Shown here piece after piece: positions 1 through 7,709 of a stretch of 59,634 bases of DNA (position 1 is its first letter; each line of letters begins with the position of its first letter). This stretch comes from Bacteroidia bacterium (GTDB taxonomy: Bacteria > Bacteroidota > Bacteroidia > Bacteroidales > Paludibacteraceae), in assembly GCA_009929445.1 (NCBI GenBank), contig SAAL01000008.1, positions 1-59,634 of the forward strand, in the 5' to 3' direction. Under the pieces are notes generated by a model. That model was given only the letters and a program-made list of their open reading frames with translations, was not told where the DNA came from and did not search any database. Position numbers and translations under genes: made by a program.

Positions 1-324
1 TTAATGCAGAAATTATTCTCTGAAAATGAGACACTTACAAAATACTTAAATTTCAAAAACCTAACGCAAGCGGGTTAATAGAGCTTGCGAAAGTTGAATC
101 AAATTAACTGAAAATGGAGAGAAGTGTGAATAAGTTAGTGTCATTTTGACATTAAAACAATAACTGATGAAATGAAATTTTGAAGTAAATACAGCTAAAA
201 ATCTTTATGAGTTTACACAGGTAAAACTAAAGGTTTTTTGGTGAATTGTTTTTTTATCTCATATTTTTTTCGGACTTTTGTTTTTTGAAAAAAAATATAT
301 AAAGACATGTAATCCATCAATATT
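1..324. other. Non-coding stretch at window start
   Basis: AT-rich sequence with stops in all frames and no reading frame that looks like a gene. It must hold the upstream region of the lipoprotein gene starting at 325. I see no clear TAnnTTTG promoter element and no strong hairpin here. Confidence 0.5.
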
Positions 325-1374
325 ATGCGAAAATTCATTTACCTAATTGTTTTTACATTCGTTTTTGCAGCATGTGGCACCGGAAAAAAAGTTGAATCAA
401 CCAACTCAGGCGGAAATTTTCAGGTGGCAAGTGTGGCATTTTACAATCTCGAAAATCTTTTTGACACAATCAATCAGAGCAACATCGATGAGGAGTTTCT
501 CCCCGACGGAGCCATGAGATGGACCGGAATGAAATACAAGGCCAAACTGAAAAACATGTCCTACGTCATCTCGCAGCTTGGCAAAGACATTACCCCCGGC
601 GGTCCGTCTATCATCGGAGTATCCGAAATAGAGAACCGCGGAGTGCTCGAAGACCTGGTGAAACAACCCTCGATAGCCAGCCGTACCTACGAAATAGTGC
701 ATTACGACAGCCCCGACCGACGCGGAGTAGATGTAGGCCTGCTCTACAATCCAAGACATTTTATTGTTACTAACAGCAAATCTTGTGTATTGCAGACGAA
801 CGATACAGCCTTTCATACACGTGATCAGTTGGTGGTGAGCGGATACCTGATGAATGAAAAAGTTCACGTAATTGTTAATCACTGGCCTTCACGTACAGGA
901 GGTGAGGTTGCCTCTGCACCCCGCAGAAATGCTGCTGCCGGATTGACAAAACAGATTGCTGATTCGCTCTACGCACAAGATGCGAATGCAAAAATCATCA
1001 TCATGGGCGACCTGAACGATGATCCGTTCAACGAAAGCACCGCAAAAATTCTCAATGCAAAAAGAAACATGGAAGATGTACCACTCAAAGGACTCTACAA
1101 TCCGATGTGGCGAATTCTGGACAGTGGCGTAGGCTCGCTGGCTTACAACAATCAATGGAATCTTTTTGATCAGATCATCATTTCGCAGCCCTTACTAACC
1201 AAGGAAAAAACAAAATTATCTTTCTGGAAAGCCGAAGTATTCAACAAGAGTTTTCTCATTCAGCAGGAAGGAAGTTACAAGGGAACTCCCATGCGAACAC
1301 ACGCTGGCGGAGTATGGCTCAACGGTTATAGCGACCACTTTCCTACCCTCATCTACCTGGTGAAAGAAAAATAA
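325..1374 (+). CDS. Endonuclease/exonuclease/phosphatase-fold lipoprotein
   Basis: Predicted membrane-anchored lipoprotein of the DNase I-like, metal-dependent EEP superfamily. The N-terminus is a lipoprotein signal: basic MRKF, a hydrophobic core and lipobox FAAC with Cys17. The fold's motifs occur in order: FYNLENLF (39-46), EIEN (101-104, metal-binding Glu), NHWPSR (185-190), MGDLND (227-232) and SDHFP (336-340, catalytic His338). The 349 aa length suits a single-domain member. The substrate cannot be read from sequence; relatives cleave nucleic acids or phosphorylated small molecules, and a periplasmic or surface nuclease is plausible. The DUF4290 gene follows after 42 bp on the same strand, so the two are probably cotranscribed. 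Confidence 0.88.
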   Translation: MRKFIYLIVFTFVFAACGTGKKVESTNSGGNFQVASVAFYNLENLFDTINQSNIDEEFLPDGAMRWTGMKYKAKLKNMSYVISQLGKDITPGGPSIIGVSEIENRGVLEDLVKQPSIASRTYEIVHYDSPDRRGVDVGLLYNPRHFIVTNSKSCVLQTNDTAFHTRDQLVVSGYLMNEKVHVIVNHWPSRTGGEVASAPRRNAAAGLTKQIADSLYAQDANAKIIIMGDLNDDPFNESTAKILNAKRNMEDVPLKGLYNPMWRILDSGVGSLAYNNQWNLFDQIIISQPLLTKEKTKLSFWKAEVFNKSFLIQQEGSYKGTPMRTHAGGVWLNGYSDHFPTLIYLVKEK

Positions 1375-1416
1375 TAAAGTAAAGAAAACACCTGACCACA
1401 GACTAAAAAACCAATT

Positions 1417-2007
1417 ATGGAATACCCCACACTTCAGGGAAAATTAATCATGCCCGAATACGGTCGGAATGTGCAACAAATGATAGAATATGCACTGAAA
1501 ATTGAAGACCGCGAAGAACGAACCAAATGCGTAAATACCATAATAAATGTTATGGGTAGTCTTTTCCCCTACCTGCGCGATGTAAATGATTTCAAACACA
1601 AACTCTGGGATCATGTGGCTATCATGTCCGATTTCAAACTGGATATCGATTATCCGTATGAAATAGTAAAAAAAGAAGAGATGTACGAACGTCCGGAAAC
1701 CATTCCCTACAAAAACTCCCGGATAAGTTACATGCATTACGGAAGAAATCTGGAAGAAATGATAGAACGGATATCAGACTATCCGGATGACGACACAAAA
1801 AAAGAACTTATTCGCATGATTGCCAATCAGATGAAAAAATGTTTTCTGAGTTGGAACAAGGAAGTAGTGGACGACAGAAAAATTTTTGACGATCTGCGGG
1901 AACTCTCTAAGGGAAAAATAGATGTAGCCGAGGATATCTTCAAACTGATGGAAACCAAAGACGTGCTACATTCAAAAAAAGTACAGAACAAACCCAAAAA
2001 GAAATAA
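1417..2007 (+). CDS. DUF4290 family protein
   Basis: A 196 aa cytoplasmic protein without signal peptide or membrane segment, rich in charged residues and probably all-helical. Two blocks look alike, around residues 12-60 (EYGRNVQQMIEYALKIED) and 105-150 (HYGRNLEEMIERISDYPD), suggesting an internal duplication of a helical unit beginning with a Y-G-R-N-hydrophobic motif. This matches DUF4290, a family I know essentially only from Bacteroidetes and often next to murA, as here. Its biochemical role is unknown. The tail is lysine-rich. The assignment to the family is confident; no function is claimed. Confidence 0.88.
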   Translation: MEYPTLQGKLIMPEYGRNVQQMIEYALKIEDREERTKCVNTIINVMGSLFPYLRDVNDFKHKLWDHVAIMSDFKLDIDYPYEIVKKEEMYERPETIPYKNSRISYMHYGRNLEEMIERISDYPDDDTKKELIRMIANQMKKCFLSWNKEVVDDRKIFDDLRELSKGKIDVAEDIFKLMETKDVLHSKKVQNKPKKK

Positions 2008-2129
2008 AAAACAAGATAAGAAATGTGTGCGTGGAAAAAAATCTTTGTTAACACAAATCGGTCTCTTTTCTTACTTCTGATTTCAAACCTGCCGGAAACC
2101 CCGACATGTACGGATAAACCAGGCAAGCA

Positions 2130-2186
2130 TCTGACTTCTGACTTCTGACTTTTGACTTCGGACTTCTAATTTCTAACTTCTAACTT
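2130..2186 (+). repeat. Degenerate TTCTGAC heptamer array before murA
   Basis: About eight consecutive 7-nt units of the form TTCTGAC, drifting to TTCGGAC, TTCTAAT and TTCTAAC, end 6 bp before the murA start. A related array lies at 16085-16145. It is a tandem repeat, not a coding sequence. Confidence 0.8.
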
Positions 2187-2192
2187 AAAAAA

Positions 2193-3500
2193 ATGTCATC
2201 ATTCAAAATTGAGGGAGGACAAAAACTTGGTGGCTCCATCACTCCGCAAGGTGCAAAAAATGAAGCCTTACAGGTCATCTGTGCCACACTTCTAACTCCC
2301 GAAAAGATAATCATCCGAAATATTCCCGAAATTCTTGACGTGCTGAATCTGATTGATTTGCTGAAAGATTTTGGCGTGAAAGTGGAGAAAATTACGGCTG
2401 ACACCTATTCTTTTCAGGCAGACGAGATAGATCTGAATTACCTGGAATCAGACGATTTTTCCAAAAAAAGTGCCGCTCTCAGAGGTTCCGTTATGCTGGT
2501 AGGCCCACTGGTTGCCCGATTCGGTATAGCTGCCATCCCGAAACCGGGCGGAGATAAAATAGGCCGCAGAAGGTTAGATACTCACTTTCTGGGTATTCAG
2601 AAACTGGGTGCCGATTTTGAATACGATGCCGACCTGAAGATTTATAAAATCAGCGCGAAAGAACTGAAAGGCTGTTACATGCTGCTCGACGAGGCATCGG
2701 TAACCGGTACTGCCAATATCCTCATGACAGCTGTGCTGGCCGAAGGTGAAACGACCATTTACAACGCTGCGTGCGAACCCTACCTGCAGCAATTAAGTAA
2801 AATGCTCAACCGCATGGGTGCCAAAATAAGTGGCGTAGGATCCAATCTGCTTACCGTTCAGGGAGTGAAATCGCTCAAAGGATGTGATCATACGATCCTG
2901 CCCGACATGATTGAAGTTGGAAGTTTTATCGGCATGGCCGCCATGACCGGTTCTGAAATCACCATCAAAAACGTAGCGTTCAAGGAGCTGGGCATAATTC
3001 CGGATAGTTTCCGCCGTATGGGTATTAAAATCGAGCAACACGGCGACGATATTTTCATTCCACATCAGAGTTCCTACACCATCGAATCTTTTATCGACGG
3101 TTCAATTATGACCATTGCGGATGCTCCCTGGCCCGGACTGACTCCCGACTTGCTGAGTGTTTTTCTGGTTATTGCCACCAGGGCAAACGGCAGCGTACTC
3201 ATTCATCAGAAAATGTTTGAAAGCCGTCTGTTTTTCGTGGATAAACTGATTGACATGGGAGCTCAAATCATACTTTGCGATCCGCACAGGGCTACCGTCA
3301 TCGGACTTGGCAAACACCTCCATCTCAGGGCGGCCAAAATGAGTTCGCCTGATATCCGGGCAGGTATAGCTTTGCTCATTGCAGCGATGGCAGCCAATGG
3401 CACCAGTATCATTGAGAATATTGAGCAGATTGACCGCGGATATCAGGAAATCGACAAACGGCTGAATGCTATTGGCGCAAAAATCACACGAATTTCATAA
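2193..3500 (+). CDS. murA: UDP-N-acetylglucosamine 1-carboxyvinyltransferase
   Basis: First committed step of peptidoglycan synthesis: transfers enolpyruvate from PEP to UDP-GlcNAc in the cytoplasm. The 435 aa length fits the EPSP-synthase-like family. The N-terminal G-A-K-N-E motif (residues 20-24), LRGSVMLVGPLVARF (97-110) and DGSIMTIADAPWPGLTPD blocks are typical. In the mobile active-site loop the usual PGGCTIG is PGGDKIG, so Asp121 replaces the Cys that fosfomycin alkylates. That substitution is natural in several phyla, including, as far as I know, Bacteroidetes, and predicts intrinsic fosfomycin insensitivity. It follows DUF4290 and a heptamer repeat array and is 21 bp ahead of the thioredoxin-like gene. 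Confidence 0.97.
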   Translation: MSSFKIEGGQKLGGSITPQGAKNEALQVICATLLTPEKIIIRNIPEILDVLNLIDLLKDFGVKVEKITADTYSFQADEIDLNYLESDDFSKKSAALRGSVMLVGPLVARFGIAAIPKPGGDKIGRRRLDTHFLGIQKLGADFEYDADLKIYKISAKELKGCYMLLDEASVTGTANILMTAVLAEGETTIYNAACEPYLQQLSKMLNRMGAKISGVGSNLLTVQGVKSLKGCDHTILPDMIEVGSFIGMAAMTGSEITIKNVAFKELGIIPDSFRRMGIKIEQHGDDIFIPHQSSYTIESFIDGSIMTIADAPWPGLTPDLLSVFLVIATRANGSVLIHQKMFESRLFFVDKLIDMGAQIILCDPHRATVIGLGKHLHLRAAKMSSPDIRAGIALLIAAMAANGTSIIENIEQIDRGYQEIDKRLNAIGAKITRIS

Positions 3501-3521
3501 GATAGGTATAAATTATTGACT

Positions 3522-4049
3522 ATGAGAAAGATAATACTTCTTTTTGCAATTATTACAACATTTTCTGTCGCGGCACAAACACCGGTTGACACCACTTCTA
3601 CCTTTCAATATCCGGCTAAAGAAGTCATTCCAAAGCCTTACAACCCGAAGGAAGATGCTGCAAAAAAGATAAACGAGTTGTTGGAGCAAGCCAAAAAAGA
3701 ACAAAAAAACATTTTCATTCAGGCCGGTGGCAACTGGTGTGGCTGGTGTCTGCGCTTCAACTTTTTCGTTCAAAACACCCCTGAATTAAAGCAAATTATT
3801 GACCAAAACTACCTGTACTATCACCTGAACTATTCGCCTGAAAACAAAAACGAAAAAGTATTCAGAAAATACACCGATCCTGATAAAAGGTACGGATATC
3901 CGTTTTTCATCATTTTATCAAGCGACGGAAAAATATTGACCGTACAGGAAAGCGGCATTTTGGAAGCCGGAAAAGGATATAATGTGGAAAAAGTAAAGAA
4001 TTTTCTTGAGAGATGGGTGCCGAAATCCCCCAAAATTACTTCCAAATAA
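3522..4049 (+). CDS. Exported thioredoxin-like protein
   Basis: A 175 aa thioredoxin-fold protein with a cleavable signal peptide (MRKIILLFAIITTFSVAAQ) and a redox motif W-C-G-W-C at Cys73 and Cys76. The ATG at 3522 is preferred over an in-frame TTG two codons earlier. It probably acts in the periplasm as a disulfide reductase or in cofactor/heme protein maturation. The body after the motif (QNTPELKQIIDQNYLYYHLNYSPENK) resembles DUF255/thioredoxin_7-type proteins rather than classical TrxA. Its 3' end overlaps the next gene's annotated start by 37 bp in another frame. Confidence 0.85.
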   Translation: MRKIILLFAIITTFSVAAQTPVDTTSTFQYPAKEVIPKPYNPKEDAAKKINELLEQAKKEQKNIFIQAGGNWCGWCLRFNFFVQNTPELKQIIDQNYLYYHLNYSPENKNEKVFRKYTDPDKRYGYPFFIILSSDGKILTVQESGILEAGKGYNVEKVKNFLERWVPKSPKITSK

Positions 4050-4678
4050 TTATACAATCAATTCTTTCTATCATAAACTCTTTCATCACCATATCAGGCA
4101 TTTCCGAAGGAATTTACAAAGAAAAAGGGAGTAAATTCCTTTCTTTTGCTTTGCCTGTAACCACCGTGGAGGAGGTAAAAGTGATTCTGGATGAATACCG
4201 GAAAAAATTCTACGACGCCCGCCACGTGTGCTATGCCTATATGCTTGGTGCTGAGCGGGCAGACTTCAGAGCCAATGATGACGGAGAACCTTCCGGAACG
4301 GCCGGACGACCCATCCTGGGGCAGATTAATTCCTTCGAACTGACCGACGTGCTGGTTATCGTAGTGCGTTATTTCGGTGGCATCTTACTCGGAACCGGAG
4401 GACTGATTACGGCCTACAAAGAAGCAGCAAGAGATGCACTTTCTCAGGCTGAAATTGTGGAAAAAGTAATAACTCAACGTTTTGAAATTCGCTTTGGTTA
4501 CGAACTAATGAACGAAGTTTTAAGGGTATTCAAAGAATTTGAACCTGAAATTCTGAAATCTGAACTTCAGTACGATTGCCGCTACGTAGTGGATGTACCC
4601 AAAGCATCATCAGAGCAGTTTTTTCATAAGATGAATACAATTTACGGAGTAAAAATCGAACGGACAAATATGAAATAG
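4013..4678 (+). CDS. YigZ/IMPACT family protein
   Basis: The conserved IMPACT/YigZ core is clear: GIYKEKGSKFLSFALPV, DARHVCYAYMLGA, DDGEPSGTAGRPIL and VIVVRYFGGILLGTGGL. The C-terminal domain matches the DUF1949-like region. The family is found in all domains and is linked to translation or RNA-associated stress responses; the biochemical role in bacteria is not settled. The start is uncertain: the only ATG in frame (4013) lies inside the thioredoxin gene and gives about 26 extra residues not expected for the family, while the homologous start would fall near 4085-4095, where no ATG, GTG or TTG is obvious. A non-standard start or a sequence error is possible. Confidence 0.85.
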   Translation: MGAEIPQNYFQIIIQSILSIINSFITISGISEGIYKEKGSKFLSFALPVTTVEEVKVILDEYRKKFYDARHVCYAYMLGAERADFRANDDGEPSGTAGRPILGQINSFELTDVLVIVVRYFGGILLGTGGLITAYKEAARDALSQAEIVEKVITQRFEIRFGYELMNEVLRVFKEFEPEILKSELQYDCRYVVDVPKASSEQFFHKMNTIYGVKIERTNMK

Positions 4679-4747
4679 ATGCCATTGATAAAACTTTCAG
4701 GCGAGTTCGATTGTTTTTTTGAAACATTACTAAAAACAAACAAAATC

Positions 4748-5464
4748 ATGAAAGTAGAAATATGGAGCGATGTAGCATGTCCGTTTTGCTATATAGGAAA
4801 ACGTCATTTTGAAAAAGCATTATCGCAATTTACTGAGAAAGAACATATTGAGATAGAATGGAAATCGTATCTTCTTGATCCTGAGTATGTTTATGATCCA
4901 GAAAATCCGGTAACCGAGACAGAATACATAGCCGCGCGCAAAGGAATTTCGCAGGATGAAGCCCGCCAAATGTTCACAAGTATTACGCGCATGGCTTCTA
5001 TGGCCGGTTTGACATACGACTTCGATAAGGTCATTGTAGCCAATACGTTCGACGCACATAAAATTATTCAACTGGCTAAAGAAAAAAAACTGGGCGATGC
5101 GGCTGAAGAACGATTTTTCCAGGCATTTTTCATCAACGGAGAAAACCTGAATGAAAAGGAAACGCTTGTGAAAATAGCGTTTGAGACAGGCCTTACCGAA
5201 AGCGATGTGAATGAAGCGCTCACAAATGATAAGTATGCCTATGAGGTAAAAAACGATATTCAGGAAGCAAGCCAGATTGGCGTACGCGGCGTTCCATTCT
5301 TTGTTTTTGATCGTAAATACGGCGTATCGGGAGCGCAACCGGTGACAACATTCACCCAAACACTCGAAAAATCATTCGCAGAGTGGAAAGAAAAGAATCA
5401 ATTAAATCTACTTATCAATGTAGCAGAAGGCAGTGCCTGCGATATCGACGGCAACTGCGAATAA
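4748..5464 (+). CDS. DsbA family oxidoreductase (FrnE-like)
   Basis: A 238 aa thioredoxin-fold protein with an inserted helical domain. The active-site motif C-P-F-C (Cys11, Cys14) follows the typical start MKVEIWSDVACPFCY, which fixes the start at 4748 rather than the upstream in-frame ATG at 4679. GVRGVPFFVF (near 202-211) carries the cis-Pro loop of the DsbA/FrnE group. No signal peptide, so cytoplasmic; FrnE-like proteins act as thiol oxidoreductases or isomerases. The C-terminus ends in a short Cys-containing tail (SACDIDGNCE), a common feature of this subgroup. It is followed by an intrinsic terminator. Confidence 0.92.
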   Translation: MKVEIWSDVACPFCYIGKRHFEKALSQFTEKEHIEIEWKSYLLDPEYVYDPENPVTETEYIAARKGISQDEARQMFTSITRMASMAGLTYDFDKVIVANTFDAHKIIQLAKEKKLGDAAEERFFQAFFINGENLNEKETLVKIAFETGLTESDVNEALTNDKYAYEVKNDIQEASQIGVRGVPFFVFDRKYGVSGAQPVTTFTQTLEKSFAEWKEKNQLNLLINVAEGSACDIDGNCE

Positions 5465-5473
5465 AAAACATCC

Positions 5474-5504
5474 AAAACCGACCTTTCCGGCCGGTTTTTT
5501 TTAT
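5474..5504 (+). terminator. Terminator after the DsbA-family gene
   Basis: Hairpin AACCGACC-TTTCC-GGCCGGTT with one mismatch followed by eight T. It separates the upstream genes from the pyrB promoter. Confidence 0.8.
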
Positions 5505-5534
5505 TAAAATTCAACCAAGTTTTTCAGACAAAGG

Positions 5535-5567
5535 TTTGAATTTTACAGAAAAAAACAAGTATCTTTG
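5535..5567 (+). promoter_or_regulatory. pyrB promoter
   Basis: TTTG at 5535-5538 and TATCTTTG at 5560-5567 with 21 nt between them match the Bacteroidetes -33/-7 consensus. Transcription should begin near 5572-5575, giving a leader of about 185 nt before the pyrB ATG. Confidence 0.75.
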
Positions 5568-5578
5568 CGGTATTCAAT

Positions 5579-5707
5579 ATGATTAGCAGATATAATCAAT
5601 ATTCTATTTTCGTTGGCAACTTTCAACATTCAAGTTGTTCAGAAAATTTATCCTTAAAAAAATTGAAGCCAACTTATTCCCTGCGAATAATGTTGGTTTT
5701 TTTCTAA
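5579..5707 (+). CDS. Putative pyrB leader peptide (42 codons)
   Basis: An ATG at 5579 opens an uninterrupted 42-codon frame (begins MISRYNQYSIFVGNF, ends RIMLVFF) whose stop at 5705 lies directly after the T-run of the leader terminator. A ribosome translating it would cover the terminator hairpin. Enterobacterial pyrBI has a leader peptide of similar size spanning its attenuator and used for UTP-sensitive coupling; resemblance in layout is what I see, the mechanism is inference. The ATG would sit only a few nt after the predicted transcription start, and there is no Shine-Dalgarno sequence, so translation is unproven. Confidence 0.35.
   Translation: MISRYNQYSIFVGNFQHSSCSENLSLKKLKPTYSLRIMLVFF
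5669..5703 (+). terminator. Leader terminator (candidate attenuator) of pyrB
   Basis: CCAACTTATTC (5669-5679), loop CCTGC, GAATAATGTTGG (5685-5696) and seven T form a good intrinsic terminator lying between the pyrB promoter and the pyrB start. GTTGGC at 5612-5617 is complementary to GCCAAC at 5668-5673 and could form a competing structure. Placement inside the leader, not after a gene, suggests attenuation. Confidence 0.72.
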
Positions 5708-5731
5708 AAAAAAACAATAACCATTGAAAAA

Positions 5732-5759
5732 AATCCCCTTCCGGGGGATTAAGGGGCTT
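5732..5759 (+). repeat. REP-like palindrome abutting the pyrB start
   Basis: AATCCCC-TTCC-GGGGGATT followed by AAGGGGCTT ends at the base before the pyrB ATG. It belongs to the C-run/G-run palindromes also seen near 7773, 9780, 9845, 10802, 10898 and 44749. Confidence 0.65.
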
Positions 5760-6665
5760 ATGAAAAATCACAGTTTGGTATCAATCAGCGATTACAGCAA
5801 AGAGGAAATACTTGAAATTCTGCATTCAGCATCAGAATTCGAAGCAAATCCGAATCGCAAAACTTTGGATGGTAAAGTGATTGCCACACTTTTTTTCGAG
5901 CCGTCCACCCGAACCCGTTTGAGTTTCGAAACTGCCGTAAACCGGCTTGGAGGGCGCATTATTGGATTTTCGGACTCAACGACTACGAGTTCGGTGAAAG
6001 GAGAAACACTCCACGACACCATCCGAATGGTAAGCTGCTATGCCGATGCCATCGTCATGCGGCATCCGCTCGAAGGGGCAGCCCGTTATGCATCCGAAGT
6101 ATCACCCGTGCCGATAATCAATGCCGGCGACGGAGCCAATCAGCATCCGTCGCAAACGCTTCTTGATCTTTACTCCATCCTGAAAACGCAGGGCACGCTC
6201 GAGAACCTGAAAATCTGCCTCGTTGGCGATTTGAAATACGGACGCACGGTTCACTCGCTTATCATGGCCATGTCGCATTTCAATCCGTCGTTTCGGTTTA
6301 TTGCTCCCAACGAATTGAAAATGCCGGAAGAATACAAAATATTCTGCCGCAAATGTGGCATTCCCTACGAAGAAACAGCCGATTTAGCCGGAAATTTTGA
6401 TGATGCGGATATTCTGTATATCACTCGTGTACAGAAAGAACGTTTTCTCGATTTGATTGAATTCGAACGGGTGAAAAACGTTTACACCCTGAAAAACAGC
6501 ATGCTGGAAAACACCAAACCCAATCTGAAAATCATGCATCCGCTTCCGCGAGTGAATGAAATTGATCAGGATGTGGATGAGAACGACAAAGCTTACTATT
6601 TTCAGCAGGCACAAAACGGGCTATATGTGAGGCAGGCAATTATGAGTAAAGTTATTTTTCCGTAA
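5760..6665 (+). CDS. pyrB: Aspartate carbamoyltransferase catalytic subunit
   Basis: Condenses carbamoyl phosphate with aspartate, the committed step of pyrimidine synthesis. From the ATG at 5760 the protein is 301 aa, normal for the catalytic chain. Carbamoyl-phosphate site [18 protein letters not shown] and the aspartate-side HPLPRVNEI are all present. An in-frame TTG at 5724 would add residues encoded by a REP-like palindrome and is rejected. The regulatory subunit pyrI is 532 bp downstream, separated by a four-helix-bundle gene. The leader with its promoter, short reading frame and terminator suggests control by attenuation. Confidence 0.97.
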   Translation: MKNHSLVSISDYSKEEILEILHSASEFEANPNRKTLDGKVIATLFFEPSTRTRLSFETAVNRLGGRIIGFSDSTTTSSVKGETLHDTIRMVSCYADAIVMRHPLEGAARYASEVSPVPIINAGDGANQHPSQTLLDLYSILKTQGTLENLKICLVGDLKYGRTVHSLIMAMSHFNPSFRFIAPNELKMPEEYKIFCRKCGIPYEETADLAGNFDDADILYITRVQKERFLDLIEFERVKNVYTLKNSMLENTKPNLKIMHPLPRVNEIDQDVDENDKAYYFQQAQNGLYVRQAIMSKVIFP

Positions 6666-6735
6666 TATGCCAATTAATATAATGTGCCAATATGCCAATG
6701 CATGAATGTGGCAATATGCAAATTGAACACTTTAT
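6663..6735. repeat. Left flank repeat of the four-helix-bundle gene
   Basis: Several copies of ATATGCCAAT and ATGTGCCAAT. In reverse complement (TTGGCATATTGGCA) they match the block at 7150-7197, so the inserted gene is bracketed by imperfect inverted repeats. Confidence 0.7.
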
Positions 6736-6785
6736 CAATCGGAAAAAAGCTGTTTTATTACAGAATTGTTTAATTGAGTTTAGGT

Positions 6786-7142
6786 ATGAAAAATCTACTA
6801 GAAACGGGTAATCGAATAGTTGATTTAACTTTTGGATTTTCTTTAAAAACAATTGAATACGTTGAACTTCTGGAAGAAAAGCGTAAGTTTGTAATTGCCA
6901 ATCAGCTTTTGAAAAGTGGAACATCCATTGGTGCCAATATTCGAGAAGCACAATATTGTGAAAGCAAGGCAGATTTTATTCATAAGTTTAAAATGGCTGC
7001 AAAAGAGGCAGAAGAAATTGAATATTGGCTATTGTTATGTAAGTACTCAAATTCCTATCCTTTTGAAGAGAAACTACTTGAGGAAGTCAAAGAAATTCAA
7101 CGTATCATTAACAGCATTATTAATACAAGTAAAACCAAATAA
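6786..7142 (+). CDS. Four-helix bundle protein (23S rRNA IVP/S23 type)
   Basis: A 118 aa all-helical protein with the family hallmark S-G-T-S-I-G-A-N-I-R-E-A followed by SKADFIHKFKMAAKEAEEIEYWL. This family (TIGR02436) was first seen encoded by intervening sequences in 23S rRNA genes and is scattered in Bacteroidetes genomes, sometimes with reverse-transcriptase cassettes. Its role is not established; oligomeric nucleic-acid-binding bundles are known among relatives. The ATG at 6786 is preferred to a TTG four codons earlier. The gene splits pyrB from pyrI and is more AT-rich than both, with TGGCATATTGGCA-type repeats in opposite orientation on its two sides, which suggests arrival as a unit. 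Confidence 0.9.
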   Translation: MKNLLETGNRIVDLTFGFSLKTIEYVELLEEKRKFVIANQLLKSGTSIGANIREAQYCESKADFIHKFKMAAKEAEEIEYWLLLCKYSNSYPFEEKLLEEVKEIQRIINSIINTSKTK

Positions 7143-7149
7143 AGATTCA

Positions 7150-7197
7150 ATACGCAAATTGGCATATTGGCATATTATCAAATTGGCACATTAAATC
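7150..7197. repeat. Right flank repeat of the four-helix-bundle gene
   Basis: GCAAATTGGCATATTGGCAT and AATTGGCACATTAA, the inverted counterpart of the repeats at 6663-6735. It ends directly at the pyrI ATG (7198). Confidence 0.7.
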
Positions 7198-7650
7198 ATG
7201 AAACATCTACAAGTAGCAGCACTTCAAAACGGAACAGTGATAGATCACATTCCCGCCGATAAATTATTTAAAGTTTTTTCCATCTTGAATTTGGAAAGCT
7301 GCAGTGAAACTATCACAGTTGGGAATAATCTGAACAGTGATACGCTTGGTAAAAAGGGAATTATCAAAATCTCCGACCGTTTTTTTGAAGAAGATGAAAC
7401 CAATAAAATTGCGTTGATTGCTCCAAAAGCCAAAATCAACATTATCAAGGAGTACGAAGTGGTGGAAAAACGCCCGCTTGAATTACCCGAGGATGTTCGT
7501 GAAATCGTTCAGTGCCCGAATCCGGCTTGTATAACCAATCACCAACCCGTTAAAACGTATTTTCATGTGATTAATGAAGATGGTAAAAACATGCTGAAAT
7601 GCCATTATTGTGAGCGGGAGGTGAAACTGGAAGAGGTGAAGATAAGGTAA
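7198..7650 (+). CDS. pyrI: Aspartate carbamoyltransferase regulatory subunit
   Basis: Binds CTP/ATP allosterically and joins PyrB trimers into the dodecameric ATCase. The 150 aa length and order of domains are normal: N-terminal nucleotide-binding domain (G-T-V-I-D-H-I near 12-18) and C-terminal zinc domain with Cys106, Cys111, Cys135 and Cys138. It normally sits immediately after pyrB; here a four-helix-bundle gene and its flanking repeats intervene, and the repeat block runs up to the start codon. Whether pyrI still depends on the pyrB promoter cannot be told; no good promoter is visible in the gap. Confidence 0.96.
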   Translation: MKHLQVAALQNGTVIDHIPADKLFKVFSILNLESCSETITVGNNLNSDTLGKKGIIKISDRFFEEDETNKIALIAPKAKINIIKEYEVVEKRPLELPEDVREIVQCPNPACITNHQPVKTYFHVINEDGKNMLKCHYCEREVKLEEVKIR

Positions 7651-7709
7651 AAGCCCTACCTGGAGGAATAGTAAATATAATTAACAGATTAGAATTATTC
7701 AATATTTGT

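Noticed and set aside
406-882. 158-codon frame on the minus strand opposite the EEP lipoprotein gene
   Set aside because: Lies wholly opposite a gene with clear motifs and has no protein-like features; a shadow frame. The same applies to many others, for example 7782-8297, 9954-10664 and 34472-34963.
2130-2186. CRISPR array
   Set aside because: Units are 7 nt with no spacers and no cas genes in the window; a simple tandem repeat.
4679-4747. Longer N-terminus for the DsbA-family gene
   Set aside because: The conserved start MKVEIWSDVACPFC begins at 4748; the upstream residues are not family-like.
5568-5760. Riboswitch in the pyrB leader
   Set aside because: No known riboswitch consensus is recognisable; the terminator and open frame fit translation-coupled attenuation better, though a protein-dependent mechanism is not excluded.
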